Shown here piece after piece: positions 17,381 to 28,107 of a stretch of DNA of 64,000 nt; the first letter of the stretch is position 1, and each line of letters starts with the position of its first letter. The notes beneath the pieces are model-generated. The model was not told where the DNA came from, searched no databases, and was given only the letters and a program-made list of their open reading frames with translations. The stretch lies in contig NZ_QAIG01000013.1 in assembly GCF_003060885.1 (NCBI RefSeq), forward strand, positions 505,372 to 569,371. Reading direction: 5' to 3'. This DNA comes from Pseudomonas sp. HMWF032. Its GTDB lineage: Bacteria; Pseudomonadota; Gammaproteobacteria; Pseudomonadales; Pseudomonadaceae. Made by a program: the position numbers and the translations under genes.

Positions 17381-18484
17381 TCACTCCCGGTGGTCGTGGG
17401 TCTGGGTGATGCCACCATGTTCCACGTGGAACATGGCAACTGGCGTATCCGTGCGCCAGCCTTCCCGCAACAATTCATGGTCTACACAGGTGATAAACAC
17501 CTGGCAGTGCAAGTCTTCCAACAATCGGCACAGCGCACGACGGTGTTGCTCATCCAGTTCTGACGGCAAGTCATCCACCAGATAAATGCATTGGCCGTGC
17601 TTGGCCTCATTCACTAAATGTCCCTGCGCGATGCGCAGGGCACATACAACTAATTTCTGCTGCCCACGCGAGAGTATCTCGGCGGCATTGTGCGCTCCCA
17701 AGCGCAACCTGAGGTCAGCGCGCTGCGGGCCAGCCTGGGTGTGTCCCAATTGCTGATCGCGGGCGAGGGTAGATGCAAGCACTGTATTCAGCTCACGCTC
17801 TTTGTCCCACCCGCGGTAGTAGCTGAGGGTCAGCCCTTCCAGCTCAACCAGTTCATTCAGGGTGCGTTCAAATACCGGTTTCAAGGCCTGAATATAGGCG
17901 CGCCGATATCCGTCAATTTCGTCGCTGGCCAGGCATAACTCTCGGTCCCAAGCCGCCTGTGAAGCGGCGTCAAGTGTACCATGCCGCAGCCATGAGTTCC
18001 GCTGACGCAGGGCCTTCTGCAAGCGCTGCCAGGCAGGGAGAAACCGAGGTTCCACGTGGAACACTCCCCAATCGAGAAACTGCCTACGAATCTTCGGTGC
18101 GCCTTCGAGCAGACGGAAGCTGTCCGGGTTGATCAACTGCAGCGGCAAGGTCTCGGCCAGCTGCGCTGCGCTGCGCGCATTCTGCCCATCGATACGAATC
18201 TGAAATTCTCCCTGACGATCCCGAGAAATTCCCAGACTGCCTTGCCGTCCATCAGACAGCTGAACTTGACCGAAAATCGTGCAGGCAAGTTGATCGTATT
18301 GAATGACCGGAAGCAGACGAGTGCTACGAAAGGAGCGAGCCAGCCCCAGCAGATGAATGGCTTCGAGCAAGCTGGTTTTGCCGCTGCCGTTGGCGCCGGA
18401 AAGTATATTGATACGCGGGGAGGGGGAGAGGGTCACCGGGTGCAAATTACGCACCGCGGTGACGGTAAAACGAGTCAGGGACAT
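17381..18484 (-). CDS. recF: DNA replication and repair protein RecF
   Basis: RecF is an SMC-like ATPase that helps load RecA at single-stranded gaps. The 367-residue protein has Walker A in LSGANGSGKTSLLEAIHLLG (about residues 29-48), the ABC-type signature LSRGQQKLVVCALR near residue 272, and Walker B in CIYLVDDLPSELD near 298. Two parS sites lie inside this coding sequence (17418 and 18048), and both encode the peptide FHVE. Spacing to dnaN (8 bases) and gyrB (4 bases) indicates one operon. Confidence 0.97.
   Translation of the reverse strand: MSLTRFTVTAVRNLHPVTLSPSPRINILSGANGSGKTSLLEAIHLLGLARSFRSTRLLPVIQYDQLACTIFGQVQLSDGRQGSLGISRDRQGEFQIRIDGQNARSAAQLAETLPLQLINPDSFRLLEGAPKIRRQFLDWGVFHVEPRFLPAWQRLQKALRQRNSWLRHGTLDAASQAAWDRELCLASDEIDGYRRAYIQALKPVFERTLNELVELEGLTLSYYRGWDKERELNTVLASTLARDQQLGHTQAGPQRADLRLRLGAHNAAEILSRGQQKLVVCALRIAQGHLVNEAKHGQCIYLVDDLPSELDEQHRRALCRLLEDLHCQVFITCVDHELLREGWRTDTPVAMFHVEHGGITQTHDHRE
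17418..17433. promoter_or_regulatory. parS: parS centromere site, perfect 16-bp palindrome
   Basis: TGTTCCACGTGGAACA is a perfect inverted repeat and matches the Pseudomonas parS consensus recognised by ParB. It is inside the 3' end of recF, about 4 kb from oriC, where nucleation of the ParB partition complex is expected. Confidence 0.93.
18048..18063. promoter_or_regulatory. parS: parS centromere site inside recF
   Basis: GGTTCCACGTGGAACA retains the full 14-bp core palindrome GTTCCACGTGGAAC (18049-18062) with only the outermost pair broken. It lies about 630 bp from the perfect site, and together they form an origin-proximal parS cluster. Confidence 0.9.
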
Positions 18485-18491
18485 TCAGCGG

Positions 18492-19595
18492 TTACAGGCG
18501 CATCGGCATAACGACATAGGACGAGTCGTCGTTGTCGGCTTCCTGCACCAGGGCACTGCTGTTGGCATCGGAGAGAATCAGGCGAACCTGGTCGGTGGTC
18601 ATCACACTCAATACGTCGAGCAGGTAGCTGACGTTGAAACCGATTTCCAACGAGCTGCCGTTGTAGTCAACGGCGATCTCTTCTTCCGCTTCTTCCTGTT
18701 CCGGGTTGTTAGCCTGAATTTTCAGCAAGCCAGATTCCAGTTGCAGGCGAATTCCGCGGTACTTCTCGTTGGACAGAATCGCAGTACGGCTGAATGCTTC
18801 ACGCAGGCCTTGGCGGTCGGCGACCACCAGCTTGTCACCACCACGCGGCAGTACACGCTCGTAATCCGGGAATTTTCCATCAACCAGTTTCGAGGTGAAG
18901 GTGAATTCACCGGTAGTCGCGCGGATATGGTGCTGACCGAGAACGATGCTGACGCTGCCGTCCTGTTCGGTGAGCAAACGGGCCAGTTCAAGAATCCCCT
19001 TGCGCGGCACGATGACCTGATGACGTTCGACCTGCTCGATCGCTGCTTCCATGGAGCACATCGCCAGACGATGACCATCAGTGGCCACAGCGCGGAGGAT
19101 TCCGGTCTGTACTTCCAGCAACATGCCGTTGAGGTAATAACGTACATCCTGCTGGGCCATGGCAAAGCTGGTGCGTTCGATCAGGCGCCGCAGCCGGCTT
19201 TGTACCAGGCTGAAGGTCAGCGAACCTGGACCCTCTTCAACAGTGGGAAAGTCATTGGCAGGCAGGGTGGACAGACTGAAGCGGCTGCGGCCAGCTTTGA
19301 CCAGCAGCTTCTGCTCATCAATACGAATATCGATCAGTGCATCAGACGGCAGGCTTTTACAGATGTCCATCAACTTGCGTGCCGGCACGGTAATCTCACC
19401 AGGTTGCGCAGGTTCTTCCAGTGTGACGCGACCAACCAGTTCGACTTCCAGGTCGGTACCCGTCAGCGACAGCTGCTGGCCTTCGACCACCAGCAGCACG
19501 TTCGAGAGCACCGGCAAGGTCTGACGGCGTTCCACGACGCCGGCGACCAGTTGCAGAGGTTTCAACAAGGCTTCGCGTTGAATGGTGAAATGCAT
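18492..19595 (-). CDS. dnaN: DNA polymerase III sliding clamp (beta subunit)
   Basis: DnaN forms the dimeric ring that tethers polymerase III and other factors to DNA. The 367 residues comprise three clamp domains of about 120 residues, starting with MHFTIQREALLKPLQLVAGVVERRQTLPVLSN and ending with the conserved SYVVMPMRL, which contributes to the partner-binding pocket. The length is typical. It sits between dnaA and recF in the standard operon order. Confidence 0.98.
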   Translation of the reverse strand: MHFTIQREALLKPLQLVAGVVERRQTLPVLSNVLLVVEGQQLSLTGTDLEVELVGRVTLEEPAQPGEITVPARKLMDICKSLPSDALIDIRIDEQKLLVKAGRSRFSLSTLPANDFPTVEEGPGSLTFSLVQSRLRRLIERTSFAMAQQDVRYYLNGMLLEVQTGILRAVATDGHRLAMCSMEAAIEQVERHQVIVPRKGILELARLLTEQDGSVSIVLGQHHIRATTGEFTFTSKLVDGKFPDYERVLPRGGDKLVVADRQGLREAFSRTAILSNEKYRGIRLQLESGLLKIQANNPEQEEAEEEIAVDYNGSSLEIGFNVSYLLDVLSVMTTDQVRLILSDANSSALVQEADNDDSSYVVMPMRL

Positions 19596-19627
19596 GGTCT
19601 AGTCCCTTGCCTAGTGGAGTTGCGTAT

Positions 19628-21094
19628 TTAGGTAGTCAGCGTACGCAGCAGATTCTTGTAATCCTCGCGGATATCCGCGTCGGATTCCTTAAGTTCAGCA
19701 ATCTTACGGCATGCATGCAATACCGTTGTGTGATCGCGCCCGCCGAAGGCATCACCAATTTCCGGCAGGCTGTGGTTGGTCAGCTCTTTCGATAACGCCA
19801 TGGCCACCTGACGCGGCCGCGCAACCGAACGCGAGCGGCGCTTGGACAACAGATCAGAAATTTTGATCTTGTAGTACTCGGCGACCGTGCGCTGGATATT
19901 GTCGATGCTGACCAGCTTGTCCTGCAGGGCCAGCAGATCCTTGAGCGACTCGCGGATCAGTTCGATGGTAATGTCCCGGCCCATGAAGTGCGAGTGGGCA
20001 ATGACGCGCTTCAACGCACCTTCCAACTCACGCACGTTGGAGCGGATACGCTGGGCAATAAAGAAAGCAGCATCATGCGGCAGATCGACTTTGGCCTGAT
20101 CGGCCTTCTTCATCAGAATCGCCACGCGGGTTTCCAGTTCAGGCGGCTCGACGGCTACCGTCAGGCCCCAACCGAAACGTGACTTGAGGCGTTCTTCCAG
20201 GCCTTCGATTTCTTTTGGGTAACGGTCGCTGGTGAGAATGACCTGCTGGCCGCCTTCGAGCAAAGCGTTGAAGGTGTGGAAGAACTCTTCCTGTGAACGC
20301 TCTTTCTTGGCGAAGAATTGGATATCGTCGATCAGCAGCGCGTCGACCGAACGGTAAAAACGCTTGAACTCGTTGATCGCGTTCAGCTGCAAGGCCTTGA
20401 CCATATCCGCGACGAACCGCTCGGAATGCAAGTACACCACCTTGGCATTCGGGTTCTTCGCCAGCAGATGGTTACCCACTGCATGCATCAAGTGGGTCTT
20501 ACCCAAGCCCACGCCGCCATAAAGGAACAGCGGGTTGTAACCGTGCTTGGGGTTGTCCGCCACCTGCCAGGCCGCTGCGCGGGCCAGCTGGTTGGATTTA
20601 CCTTCGACAAAGTTATCAAAGGTAAAGGTGCGGTTCAGATAACTGGTGTGCTTAAGCCCACCTTCGACCTGCACCGTACGCTCAGTACGCGCCGGCGCCT
20701 GCTGGCTGGCCGCACCGGCCATGGGATCGAAGCTGGCGCGAGAAGGCTCACTACTAACGGCATTCGACGCAGCACTGGCAGGCTGAGCGGGTGTAACCGA
20801 CGCGGTTGATACTGGAGCGACAGCAGCACGTGGAGCACTGCTGCGCTTACTTCCTATTAATAAGGAAAGGTCTGGAACCAGACCATTGGTGCGTTCCGTA
20901 AGCAACTCGAGCAGGCGACTGAGGTATTTCTCATTAACCCAATCAAGAACAAAACGATTGGGTGCGTACACGCGAAGCTGATCGCCTTCGGCTTCGACCT
21001 GCAGTGGACGGATCCAGGTGTTGAATTGCTGAGCAGGCAGCTCATCGCGCAAAAGCTCGACGCACTGCTGCCAAAGTTCCACAGACACGGACAT
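19628..21094 (-). CDS. dnaA: Chromosomal replication initiator DnaA
   Basis: DnaA binds TTATCCACA boxes and opens the origin as an ATP-bound filament. The 488-residue protein has domain I (residues 1-85, DnaB/DiaA contact), a variable Ala/Pro/Ser-rich domain II (about 95-150) and the AAA+ domain III with Walker A GGVGLGKTHLMHAVGN and Walker B LLIDDIQFF. Domain IV (about 395-488) carries the DnaA signature HSLPEIGDAFGGRDHTTVLHACRKI. The gene reads away from oriC, and the DnaA boxes in its upstream gap imply autoregulation. Confidence 0.98.
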   Translation of the reverse strand: MSVSVELWQQCVELLRDELPAQQFNTWIRPLQVEAEGDQLRVYAPNRFVLDWVNEKYLSRLLELLTERTNGLVPDLSLLIGSKRSSAPRAAVAPVSTASVTPAQPASAASNAVSSEPSRASFDPMAGAASQQAPARTERTVQVEGGLKHTSYLNRTFTFDNFVEGKSNQLARAAAWQVADNPKHGYNPLFLYGGVGLGKTHLMHAVGNHLLAKNPNAKVVYLHSERFVADMVKALQLNAINEFKRFYRSVDALLIDDIQFFAKKERSQEEFFHTFNALLEGGQQVILTSDRYPKEIEGLEERLKSRFGWGLTVAVEPPELETRVAILMKKADQAKVDLPHDAAFFIAQRIRSNVRELEGALKRVIAHSHFMGRDITIELIRESLKDLLALQDKLVSIDNIQRTVAEYYKIKISDLLSKRRSRSVARPRQVAMALSKELTNHSLPEIGDAFGGRDHTTVLHACRKIAELKESDADIREDYKNLLRTLTT

Positions 21095-21610
21095 CCCCTA
21101 AATCGCAAGACGCGAGGCAAAAAACAGCCATCATTGTAGCTGCCGAGACTTGAGTTATCCACATGTAACCATGCTTATCTGCAAGGAAAATCAAAGTCTT
21201 ATTCGTGCCAACCTGTTATCCAGAAAATTTTCAAAAGGCTGTGGATAAGCACCTGTAAGATCATGGGATAAACCCAGGCAAAAGCCAGTGGACAACCCAG
21301 CTGTGGGTAAAGTGGCATTCCATCCTCAGCTTGTACGCGGCTTCCACACAGGTGCAGCACCTCTTTCTGACAGACTTACCCCTAGCCGAAAGCCTTTAAA
21401 TCCAAGACCTTGAGTGAGTTATACACAGATCTTAGTTACGCTAATAGCTACTAACTCTACTAAACATCTTTAAATATTCTCTTTTTTATATTTCTTTATT
21501 CAGGAAAAGCCTGGTTGGAAATTGACCTGACCCTCGGGTTTCTCTAGAATTGCCGGTCTCTTAAAACGGGGGCCATTCCGGCCCGTAGTCGACCACCCAG
21601 GTACCGCACC
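21095..21610. other. oriC: Chromosomal replication origin oriC
   Basis: This 516-bp dnaA-rpmH gap has perfect DnaA boxes at 21155-21163 (TTATCCACA) and 21240-21248 (TGTGGATAA). TTATACACA at 21419-21427 also fits the TTATNCACA consensus. One-mismatch boxes lie at 21216-21224 (TTATCCAGA) and 21302-21310 (TGTGGGTAA), and a weaker one at 21264-21272. The boxes are followed by a strongly AT-rich stretch (about 21428-21505), the likely unwinding element. This is the standard Pseudomonas origin position. The right edge holds the rpmH promoter. Confidence 0.92.
21522..21550 (+). promoter_or_regulatory. Sigma-70 promoter of rpmH-rnpA
   Basis: TTGACC (21522-21527) and TAGAAT (21545-21550) are separated by exactly 17 bases, about 60 bases before the rpmH start. 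This is the best sigma-70 match in the origin gap. Confidence 0.8.
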
Positions 21611-21745
21611 ATGAAACGTACTTTCCAACCCAGCACTATCAAACGCGCTCGCACCCACGGTTTCCGTGCTCGTATGGCCACCAAGAACGGTCGTGCTGTC
21701 CTGTCGCGTCGCCGCGCCAAGGGCCGTAAGCGTCTCGCCGTCTAA
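21611..21745 (+). CDS. rpmH: 50S ribosomal protein L34
   Basis: This 44-residue, very basic ribosomal protein begins [20 protein letters not shown] and ends in GRKRLAV, the invariant L34 pattern, so it is complete despite its size. It is the first gene right of oriC and precedes rnpA by 11 bases, the arrangement conserved across bacteria. Confidence 0.99.
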
Positions 21746-21756
21746 ATTTCGGTCTT

Positions 21757-22161
21757 GTGGTGAGTCGAGACTTCAGTCGGGAAAAGCGTCTGCTAACTCC
21801 CCGGCAATTCAAGGCAGTCTTCGACTCCCCTAGCGGCAAAGCTCCGGGCAAAAATGTCCTGCTGCTGGCGCGCAACAATGAGCTGGATCACCCCCGTCTG
21901 GGTCTGGTGATCGGCAAGAAGAGCGTCAAACTCTCCGTTGAGCGCAATCGTCTGAAACGCCAGATCCGCGAGTCGTTCCGTATGAACCAAGACAACTTGG
22001 TTGGATGGGACATCGTGGTTGTTGCGCGTAAGGGCCTTGGTGATCTGGAAAATAGCGAACTGGTTCGCCAGTTTGGCAAACTCTGGAAACGCCTCGAACG
22101 CAGCAAACCAAGCCCGGAAGCTGTCGCGCCATCTGGGGTGAACGACAGTCCCCATGCGTAA
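21757..22161 (+). CDS. rnpA: Ribonuclease P protein component
   Basis: RnpA is the protein cofactor of RNase P, which matures tRNA 5' ends. The 134-residue protein starts at a GTG (MVSRDFSREKRL) and carries the RNR signature in SVERNRLKRQIRESF near residues 59-73. A second GTG follows immediately, and either could be used. The 3' end overlaps yidD by 8 bases, which suggests coupled translation. Confidence 0.96.
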   Translation: MVSRDFSREKRLLTPRQFKAVFDSPSGKAPGKNVLLLARNNELDHPRLGLVIGKKSVKLSVERNRLKRQIRESFRMNQDNLVGWDIVVVARKGLGDLENSELVRQFGKLWKRLERSKPSPEAVAPSGVNDSPHA

Positions 22162-22399
22162 ACTGGTTTTGCTTCCCATCCAGTTCTACCGCTACGCCAT
22201 CAGCCCCTTGATGGCCAGTCACTGTCGTTTCTACCCAAGCTGTTCTTGCTACGCGCTTGACGCCATTGAACATCATGGCGTCATTCGCGGTGGCTGGCTG
22301 ACCTTGCGTCGGCTTGGCCGCTGTCACCCGTGGAATCCCGGTGGCTACGACCCGGTTCCCTGCGTGAAAACCTCCCGTTCCTCTTCGATGGCCGAATAA
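22154..22399 (+). CDS. yidD: Membrane protein insertion efficiency factor YidD
   Basis: This 81-residue protein belongs to the YidD family, which assists YidC-dependent insertion of inner-membrane proteins. The family core is visible as the PISPLMxxxCRFxPSCSxYALxA-type block (residues about 15-38) with conserved Cys residues, and GRCHPWNPGGYDPVP near the end. It overlaps rnpA and ends 2 bases before yidC. Confidence 0.95.
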   Translation: MRKLVLLPIQFYRYAISPLMASHCRFYPSCSCYALDAIEHHGVIRGGWLTLRRLGRCHPWNPGGYDPVPCVKTSRSSSMAE

Positions 22400-22401
22400 T
22401 C

Positions 22402-24150
22402 ATGGATATTCAACGCTCGATCCTGATCGTCGCCCTGGCAATCGTGTCCTATATGATGGTTCTCCAGTGGAACCAGGACTACGGTCAAGCTGCCCTGCCG
22501 ACAGAAATTGCCGCGACCAGCAGCACTGTACCCGGCCTGCCGGATACCACTGCCACCACTTCAAGCCCTGCGGGTAGCGACGATATTCCGAGCGCCACCC
22601 CTGCTGTTGAACCCAGCGCCATCAGTGCCGCGCCTGCTGCCAGTGATGAGCTGATTCGGGTGAAGACCGATGTGCTGGACCTGGCCATCGACCCGCGCGG
22701 TGGTGATGTGGTGCAACTGCGTTTGCCGCAGTACCCACGTCGTCAGGATCGTCCTGATGTGCCGTTCCAGCTGTTCGATAACGGCGGCGAGCGTACCTAC
22801 CTGGCGCAAAGCGGTTTGATCGGCAGCAATGCGCCGGACAAATCCAGCGGTCGTGCCCTTTGGAGCAGCGCGCAGAAGAGCTATGAACTGACCGACGGTC
22901 AGGATCAGCTGCAGGTTGACCTCAAGCTCAGCGAGAACGGTGTTAACTACATCAAACGCTTTACCTTCAAACGCGGTCTGAACGCTGAATGTTCCACAAA
23001 GGAACAGCAGCAAAAGAAACCCGGCTGCGTCGATCCTTCGTCCTATCAGGTAACGGTCAGCTATCTGATAGACAACCAGAGTGGTCAGGCCTGGAGCGGC
23101 AACATGTTTGCCCAGCTCAAGCGTGATGGTAGCGACGATCCGTCCTCCACCACCGCAACCGGCACTGCGACCTACCTCGGTGGCGCGCTGTGGACCAGTG
23201 AAGAGCCGTACAAAAAAGTGTCGATGAAAGACATCGACAAACAAGCCTTCAAAGAAACCGTTCAAGGAGGCTGGGTTGCCTGGCTACAGCATTACTTCGT
23301 CACTGCCTGGATCCCAAGCAAAGACAGCACTAACCAAATACAGACCCGCAAAGACAGCCAAGGTAACTACATTGTCGGCTTTACCGGCCCGGCCATTCAG
23401 GTTGCTGCCGGCGCTCAGGGTGAAACCAGTGCAGTTCTGTATGCCGGCCCGAAACTACAAGGCCATCTGAAGACGCTGTCTCCTGGCCTTGAACTGACCG
23501 TCGACTACGGCATTCTGTGGTTCCTGGCTCAGCCGATCTTCTGGTTGCTGGAAGTTATCCACAACCTGCTCGGCAACTGGGGCTGGTCGATCATCATGTT
23601 GACCGTGATCATCAAGCTGATCTTCTTCCCCCTGTCCGCTGCCAGCTACAAATCCATGGCGCGCATGCGTGCCGTTGCACCGAAACTCGCTCAGTTGAAA
23701 GAGCAGTTCGGTGACGATCGTCAAAAGATGTCGCAGGCGATGATGGAGTTGTACAAGAAAGAGAAGATCAACCCGCTGGGCGGCTGCTTGCCGATCCTGG
23801 TGCAAATGCCGGTATTCCTTGCCCTCTACTGGGTGTTGCTGGAATCCGTGGAAATGCGTCAAGCGCCTTGGCTGCTGTGGATAACAGACCTGGCGATCAA
23901 GGATCCATACTTCATCCTGCCGATCATCATGGGCGCGACCATGTTTATCCAGCAGCAACTCAACCCGACACCGCCGGACCCGATGCAAGCCAAGGTACTG
24001 AAAATGATGCCAATCATCTTCACCTTCTTCTTCCTCTGGTTCCCGGCTGGTCTGGTGCTGTACTGGGTGGTCAACAACGTCTTGTCGATCGCTCAGCAGT
24101 GGTACATTACCCGCAAAATCGAAGCGGCGACCAAGGCTGCCAACGCCTGA
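22402..24150 (+). CDS. yidC: Membrane protein insertase YidC
   Basis: YidC inserts and folds inner-membrane proteins with or without SecYEG. The 582-residue Gram-negative form has an N-terminal transmembrane segment (SILIVALAIVSYMMVLQW). A Ser/Thr/Ala-rich linker and a large periplasmic domain follow (about residues 65-350). The five-helix insertase core (about 360-570) includes the cytoplasmic hairpin YKSMARMRAVAPKL and PLGGCLPILVQMPVFLALYW. The start at 22402 (MDIQRSILIV) fits the family; an in-frame ATG at 22330 lies inside yidD. Two perfect DnaA boxes (23555, 23876) occur in the coding sequence. Confidence 0.97.
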   Translation: MDIQRSILIVALAIVSYMMVLQWNQDYGQAALPTEIAATSSTVPGLPDTTATTSSPAGSDDIPSATPAVEPSAISAAPAASDELIRVKTDVLDLAIDPRGGDVVQLRLPQYPRRQDRPDVPFQLFDNGGERTYLAQSGLIGSNAPDKSSGRALWSSAQKSYELTDGQDQLQVDLKLSENGVNYIKRFTFKRGLNAECSTKEQQQKKPGCVDPSSYQVTVSYLIDNQSGQAWSGNMFAQLKRDGSDDPSSTTATGTATYLGGALWTSEEPYKKVSMKDIDKQAFKETVQGGWVAWLQHYFVTAWIPSKDSTNQIQTRKDSQGNYIVGFTGPAIQVAAGAQGETSAVLYAGPKLQGHLKTLSPGLELTVDYGILWFLAQPIFWLLEVIHNLLGNWGWSIIMLTVIIKLIFFPLSAASYKSMARMRAVAPKLAQLKEQFGDDRQKMSQAMMELYKKEKINPLGGCLPILVQMPVFLALYWVLLESVEMRQAPWLLWITDLAIKDPYFILPIIMGATMFIQQQLNPTPPDPMQAKVLKMMPIIFTFFFLWFPAGLVLYWVVNNVLSIAQQWYITRKIEAATKAANA

Positions 24151-24175
24151 GTCCTGCACGCTTCTAAGCTGTAAC

Positions 24176-24200
24176 AAACGCCCCTTTTCAGGGGCGTTTT
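24176..24200 (+). terminator. Rho-independent terminator after yidC
   Basis: AAACGCCCC (24176-24184) and GGGGCGTTT (24191-24199) form a 9-bp stem around TTTTCA and run into TTTT. It ends the rpmH-rnpA-yidD-yidC transcript shortly before mnmE. Confidence 0.9.
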
Positions 24201-24225
24201 GCTATGCCCAATTCAGGAGAGCCGC

Positions 24226-25593
24226 ATGCAAACCGTCGTCGAAACCATTGCTGCCGTCGCCACCGCCCAGGGCCGTGGAGGGGTTGGCATCGTGCGGGTG
24301 TCCGGGCCACTGGCCAGACGATTGGCGCAAGCAATCTGTCAGCGCGAACTGCAACCGCGCTATGCGCACTTCGGGCCGTTCTTCGCCGACGCCAAGCAGG
24401 TGCTGGATGAAGGCCTGGCCCTGTACTTCCCCGGCCCCAACTCCTTTACCGGTGAAGATGTGCTGGAATTGCAGGGCCACGGCGGGCCAGTGGTGCTCGA
24501 TCTGCTGCTGCGCCGCTGTGTACAACTCGGCGCTCGCCTGGCACGACCCGGGGAATTCAGTGAGCGCGCGTTTCTCAATGACAAACTCGACCTCGCACAA
24601 GCCGAGGCGATTGCCGACCTGATCGAAGCCAGCTCGGAGCAAGCCGCGCGCAATGCCCTGCGCTCGCTGCAGGGCGAGTTTTCCCGCCGCGTGCATGGCC
24701 TGACTGAGCGACTGATCAGCCTGCGCATCTACGTCGAAGCAGCCATCGATTTTCCCGAAGAGGAAATCGACTTTCTCGCCGATGGCCATGTACTCAACCT
24801 GCTCGATGAGGTACGCACAGACCTCGCCGGTGTGCTGCGTGAGGCCGGCCAAGGTGCGCTGCTGCGCGACGGCATGACGGTGGTGATCGCTGGCCGGCCT
24901 AACGCGGGTAAGTCCAGCCTACTCAACGCCCTTGCCGGTCGCGAGGCCGCCATCGTCACCGAGATCGCCGGCACCACCCGCGACGTATTGCGCGAACATA
25001 TCCACATCGATGGCATGCCGCTGCACGTAGTGGACACCGCCGGTCTACGTGACACCGAGGATCAGGTCGAACGCATCGGAGTCGAGCGTGCGCTGAAAGC
25101 CATTGGTGAAGCCGACCGCATCCTGCTGGTGGTGGATGCCACAGCCCCCGAGGCCGACGACCCCTTTGCCCTGTGGCCGGAGTTCCTCGACCGGCGCCCT
25201 GACCCAGCCAAGGTCACCTTGATTCGTAACAAAGCCGACCTGTCAGGCGAATCAGTGGTCCTGGAAGTCTGCAATGACGGCCACGTGACTATCAGTCTGT
25301 CGGCCAAATCCACTGAGGGCCTTGACCTGCTGAGAGAACACCTCAAGGCCTGCATGGGCTATGAACAGACCTCAGAGAGCAGCTTCAGCGCACGCCGGCG
25401 TCACCTGGAAGCGCTACGTCAGGCGGCCGCTCACCTTGAGCATGGTCATGCCCAGCTAACCCTGGCCGGCGCTGGCGAATTGTTGGCTGAAGACCTGCGT
25501 ATGGCTCAGCAGGCCCTGGGCGAAATCACCGGTGCGTTCAGTTCCGATGACCTGCTGGGGCGAATCTTTTCCAGCTTTTGTATCGGCAAATAG
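24226..25593 (+). CDS. mnmE: tRNA uridine-5-carboxymethylaminomethyl modification GTPase
   Basis: MnmE works with MnmG to install the cmnm5 group at U34 of several tRNAs. The 455-residue protein has the N-terminal formyl-THF-binding domain (1-120), the helical domain and the inserted G domain with P-loop AGRPNAGKSSLLNAL (near 222-236), G2/G3 elements IAGTTRDVLRE and DTAGLRDTEDQVE, and G4 NKAD. It ends with the invariant FCIGK, whose Cys is catalytic. AGGAGA upstream of 24226 decides the start over an earlier ATG at 24199. Confidence 0.97.
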   Translation: MQTVVETIAAVATAQGRGGVGIVRVSGPLARRLAQAICQRELQPRYAHFGPFFADAKQVLDEGLALYFPGPNSFTGEDVLELQGHGGPVVLDLLLRRCVQLGARLARPGEFSERAFLNDKLDLAQAEAIADLIEASSEQAARNALRSLQGEFSRRVHGLTERLISLRIYVEAAIDFPEEEIDFLADGHVLNLLDEVRTDLAGVLREAGQGALLRDGMTVVIAGRPNAGKSSLLNALAGREAAIVTEIAGTTRDVLREHIHIDGMPLHVVDTAGLRDTEDQVERIGVERALKAIGEADRILLVVDATAPEADDPFALWPEFLDRRPDPAKVTLIRNKADLSGESVVLEVCNDGHVTISLSAKSTEGLDLLREHLKACMGYEQTSESSFSARRRHLEALRQAAAHLEHGHAQLTLAGAGELLAEDLRMAQQALGEITGAFSSDDLLGRIFSSFCIGK

Positions 25594-26214
25594 GCTGGGC
25601 GGCGCACGCCGTCTTACCTGCCAACGCATCGCCTACCCCATCAGCTGCACGATAATTTCTGATGGGTTACGGCGCATCGAATCGTCCACTGAATCTGCAA
25701 TTCCTCCCTGCGCCACCCCATCCGACGTCCAGAGATAGCAACAATGCCATTCAGGCAGCCCTACGCCTGGATGCATAAGTACGGCCTACCACTTATTTAT
25801 CCACCTAAGCCCTGTGGAAAAACCGGCCTAAGCCCTGCCTATAACCCGGTGATAAAACTGAGGATGACGGCCCTTGTGGATAAACATAGGTTTAATCCAC
25901 AGCTTGCGTACGGCAACTGAACAAGCAGATGGCAGGATCAGCACAGACTTTTTAAACGCTGTAAGCATTGAATCCATTGAGCTGTAGAAATCTATCCACA
26001 GAAAAGCCGTTGCTAAGTAATAAACATATAAACAAGGCTTTATAAAAATTCTCTCTTTTATTTTTTATTAACCGACACACCTGAACAGCACCCAAGCAGC
26101 TGGCTATTTTTTGTGCAAAAGGCTTCTTTCACACTGCCTAAATCCCTATACTTACCGCCTTTCCCGCTTTTCAGACCAAAAGCCCCCCATTTCTCAACAG
26201 GCACGAGGTGCGTG
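25594..26214. other. Second DnaA-box cluster and AT-rich gap upstream of mnmG (oriC-like)
   Basis: This 621-bp non-coding gap resembles an origin. It has a perfect DnaA box TGTGGATAA at 25875-25883, with near matches TTATCCACC (25797-25805), TGTGGAAAA (25812-25820), TAATCCACA (25893-25901) and CTATCCACA (25992-26000). An AT-rich run follows (about 26010-26075). Pseudomonads are known for DnaA-box clusters on both sides of rpmH-yidC-mnmE. The first 90 bases hold a degenerate REP-like palindrome. The mnmG promoter must also lie here, but I see no clear match. Confidence 0.7.
25628..25682. repeat. Degenerate REP-like palindrome after mnmE
   Basis: GCCTACCCCATCAGCTGCACG ... TCTGATGGGTTACGGCGCATCG has the CCCATC/GATGGG arms of the GTAG-type palindromes found at 53562 and 60595, although the GTAG head is degraded. 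No T-run follows. Confidence 0.4.

Positions 26215-28106
<1,892 letters not shown>

Positions 28107-28107
<1 letters not shown>

Noticed and set aside
15367..17409. 680-codon open frame on the plus strand antisense to gyrB
   Set aside because: gyrB is unmistakable on the other strand. Long antisense frames are common in GC-rich genes, and the translation has no family motif.
22989..23005. TGTTCCACAAAGGAACA in yidC as a parS site
   Set aside because: The centre is AAA rather than CG and the arm spacing is 17 bases. It does not fit the parS palindrome.
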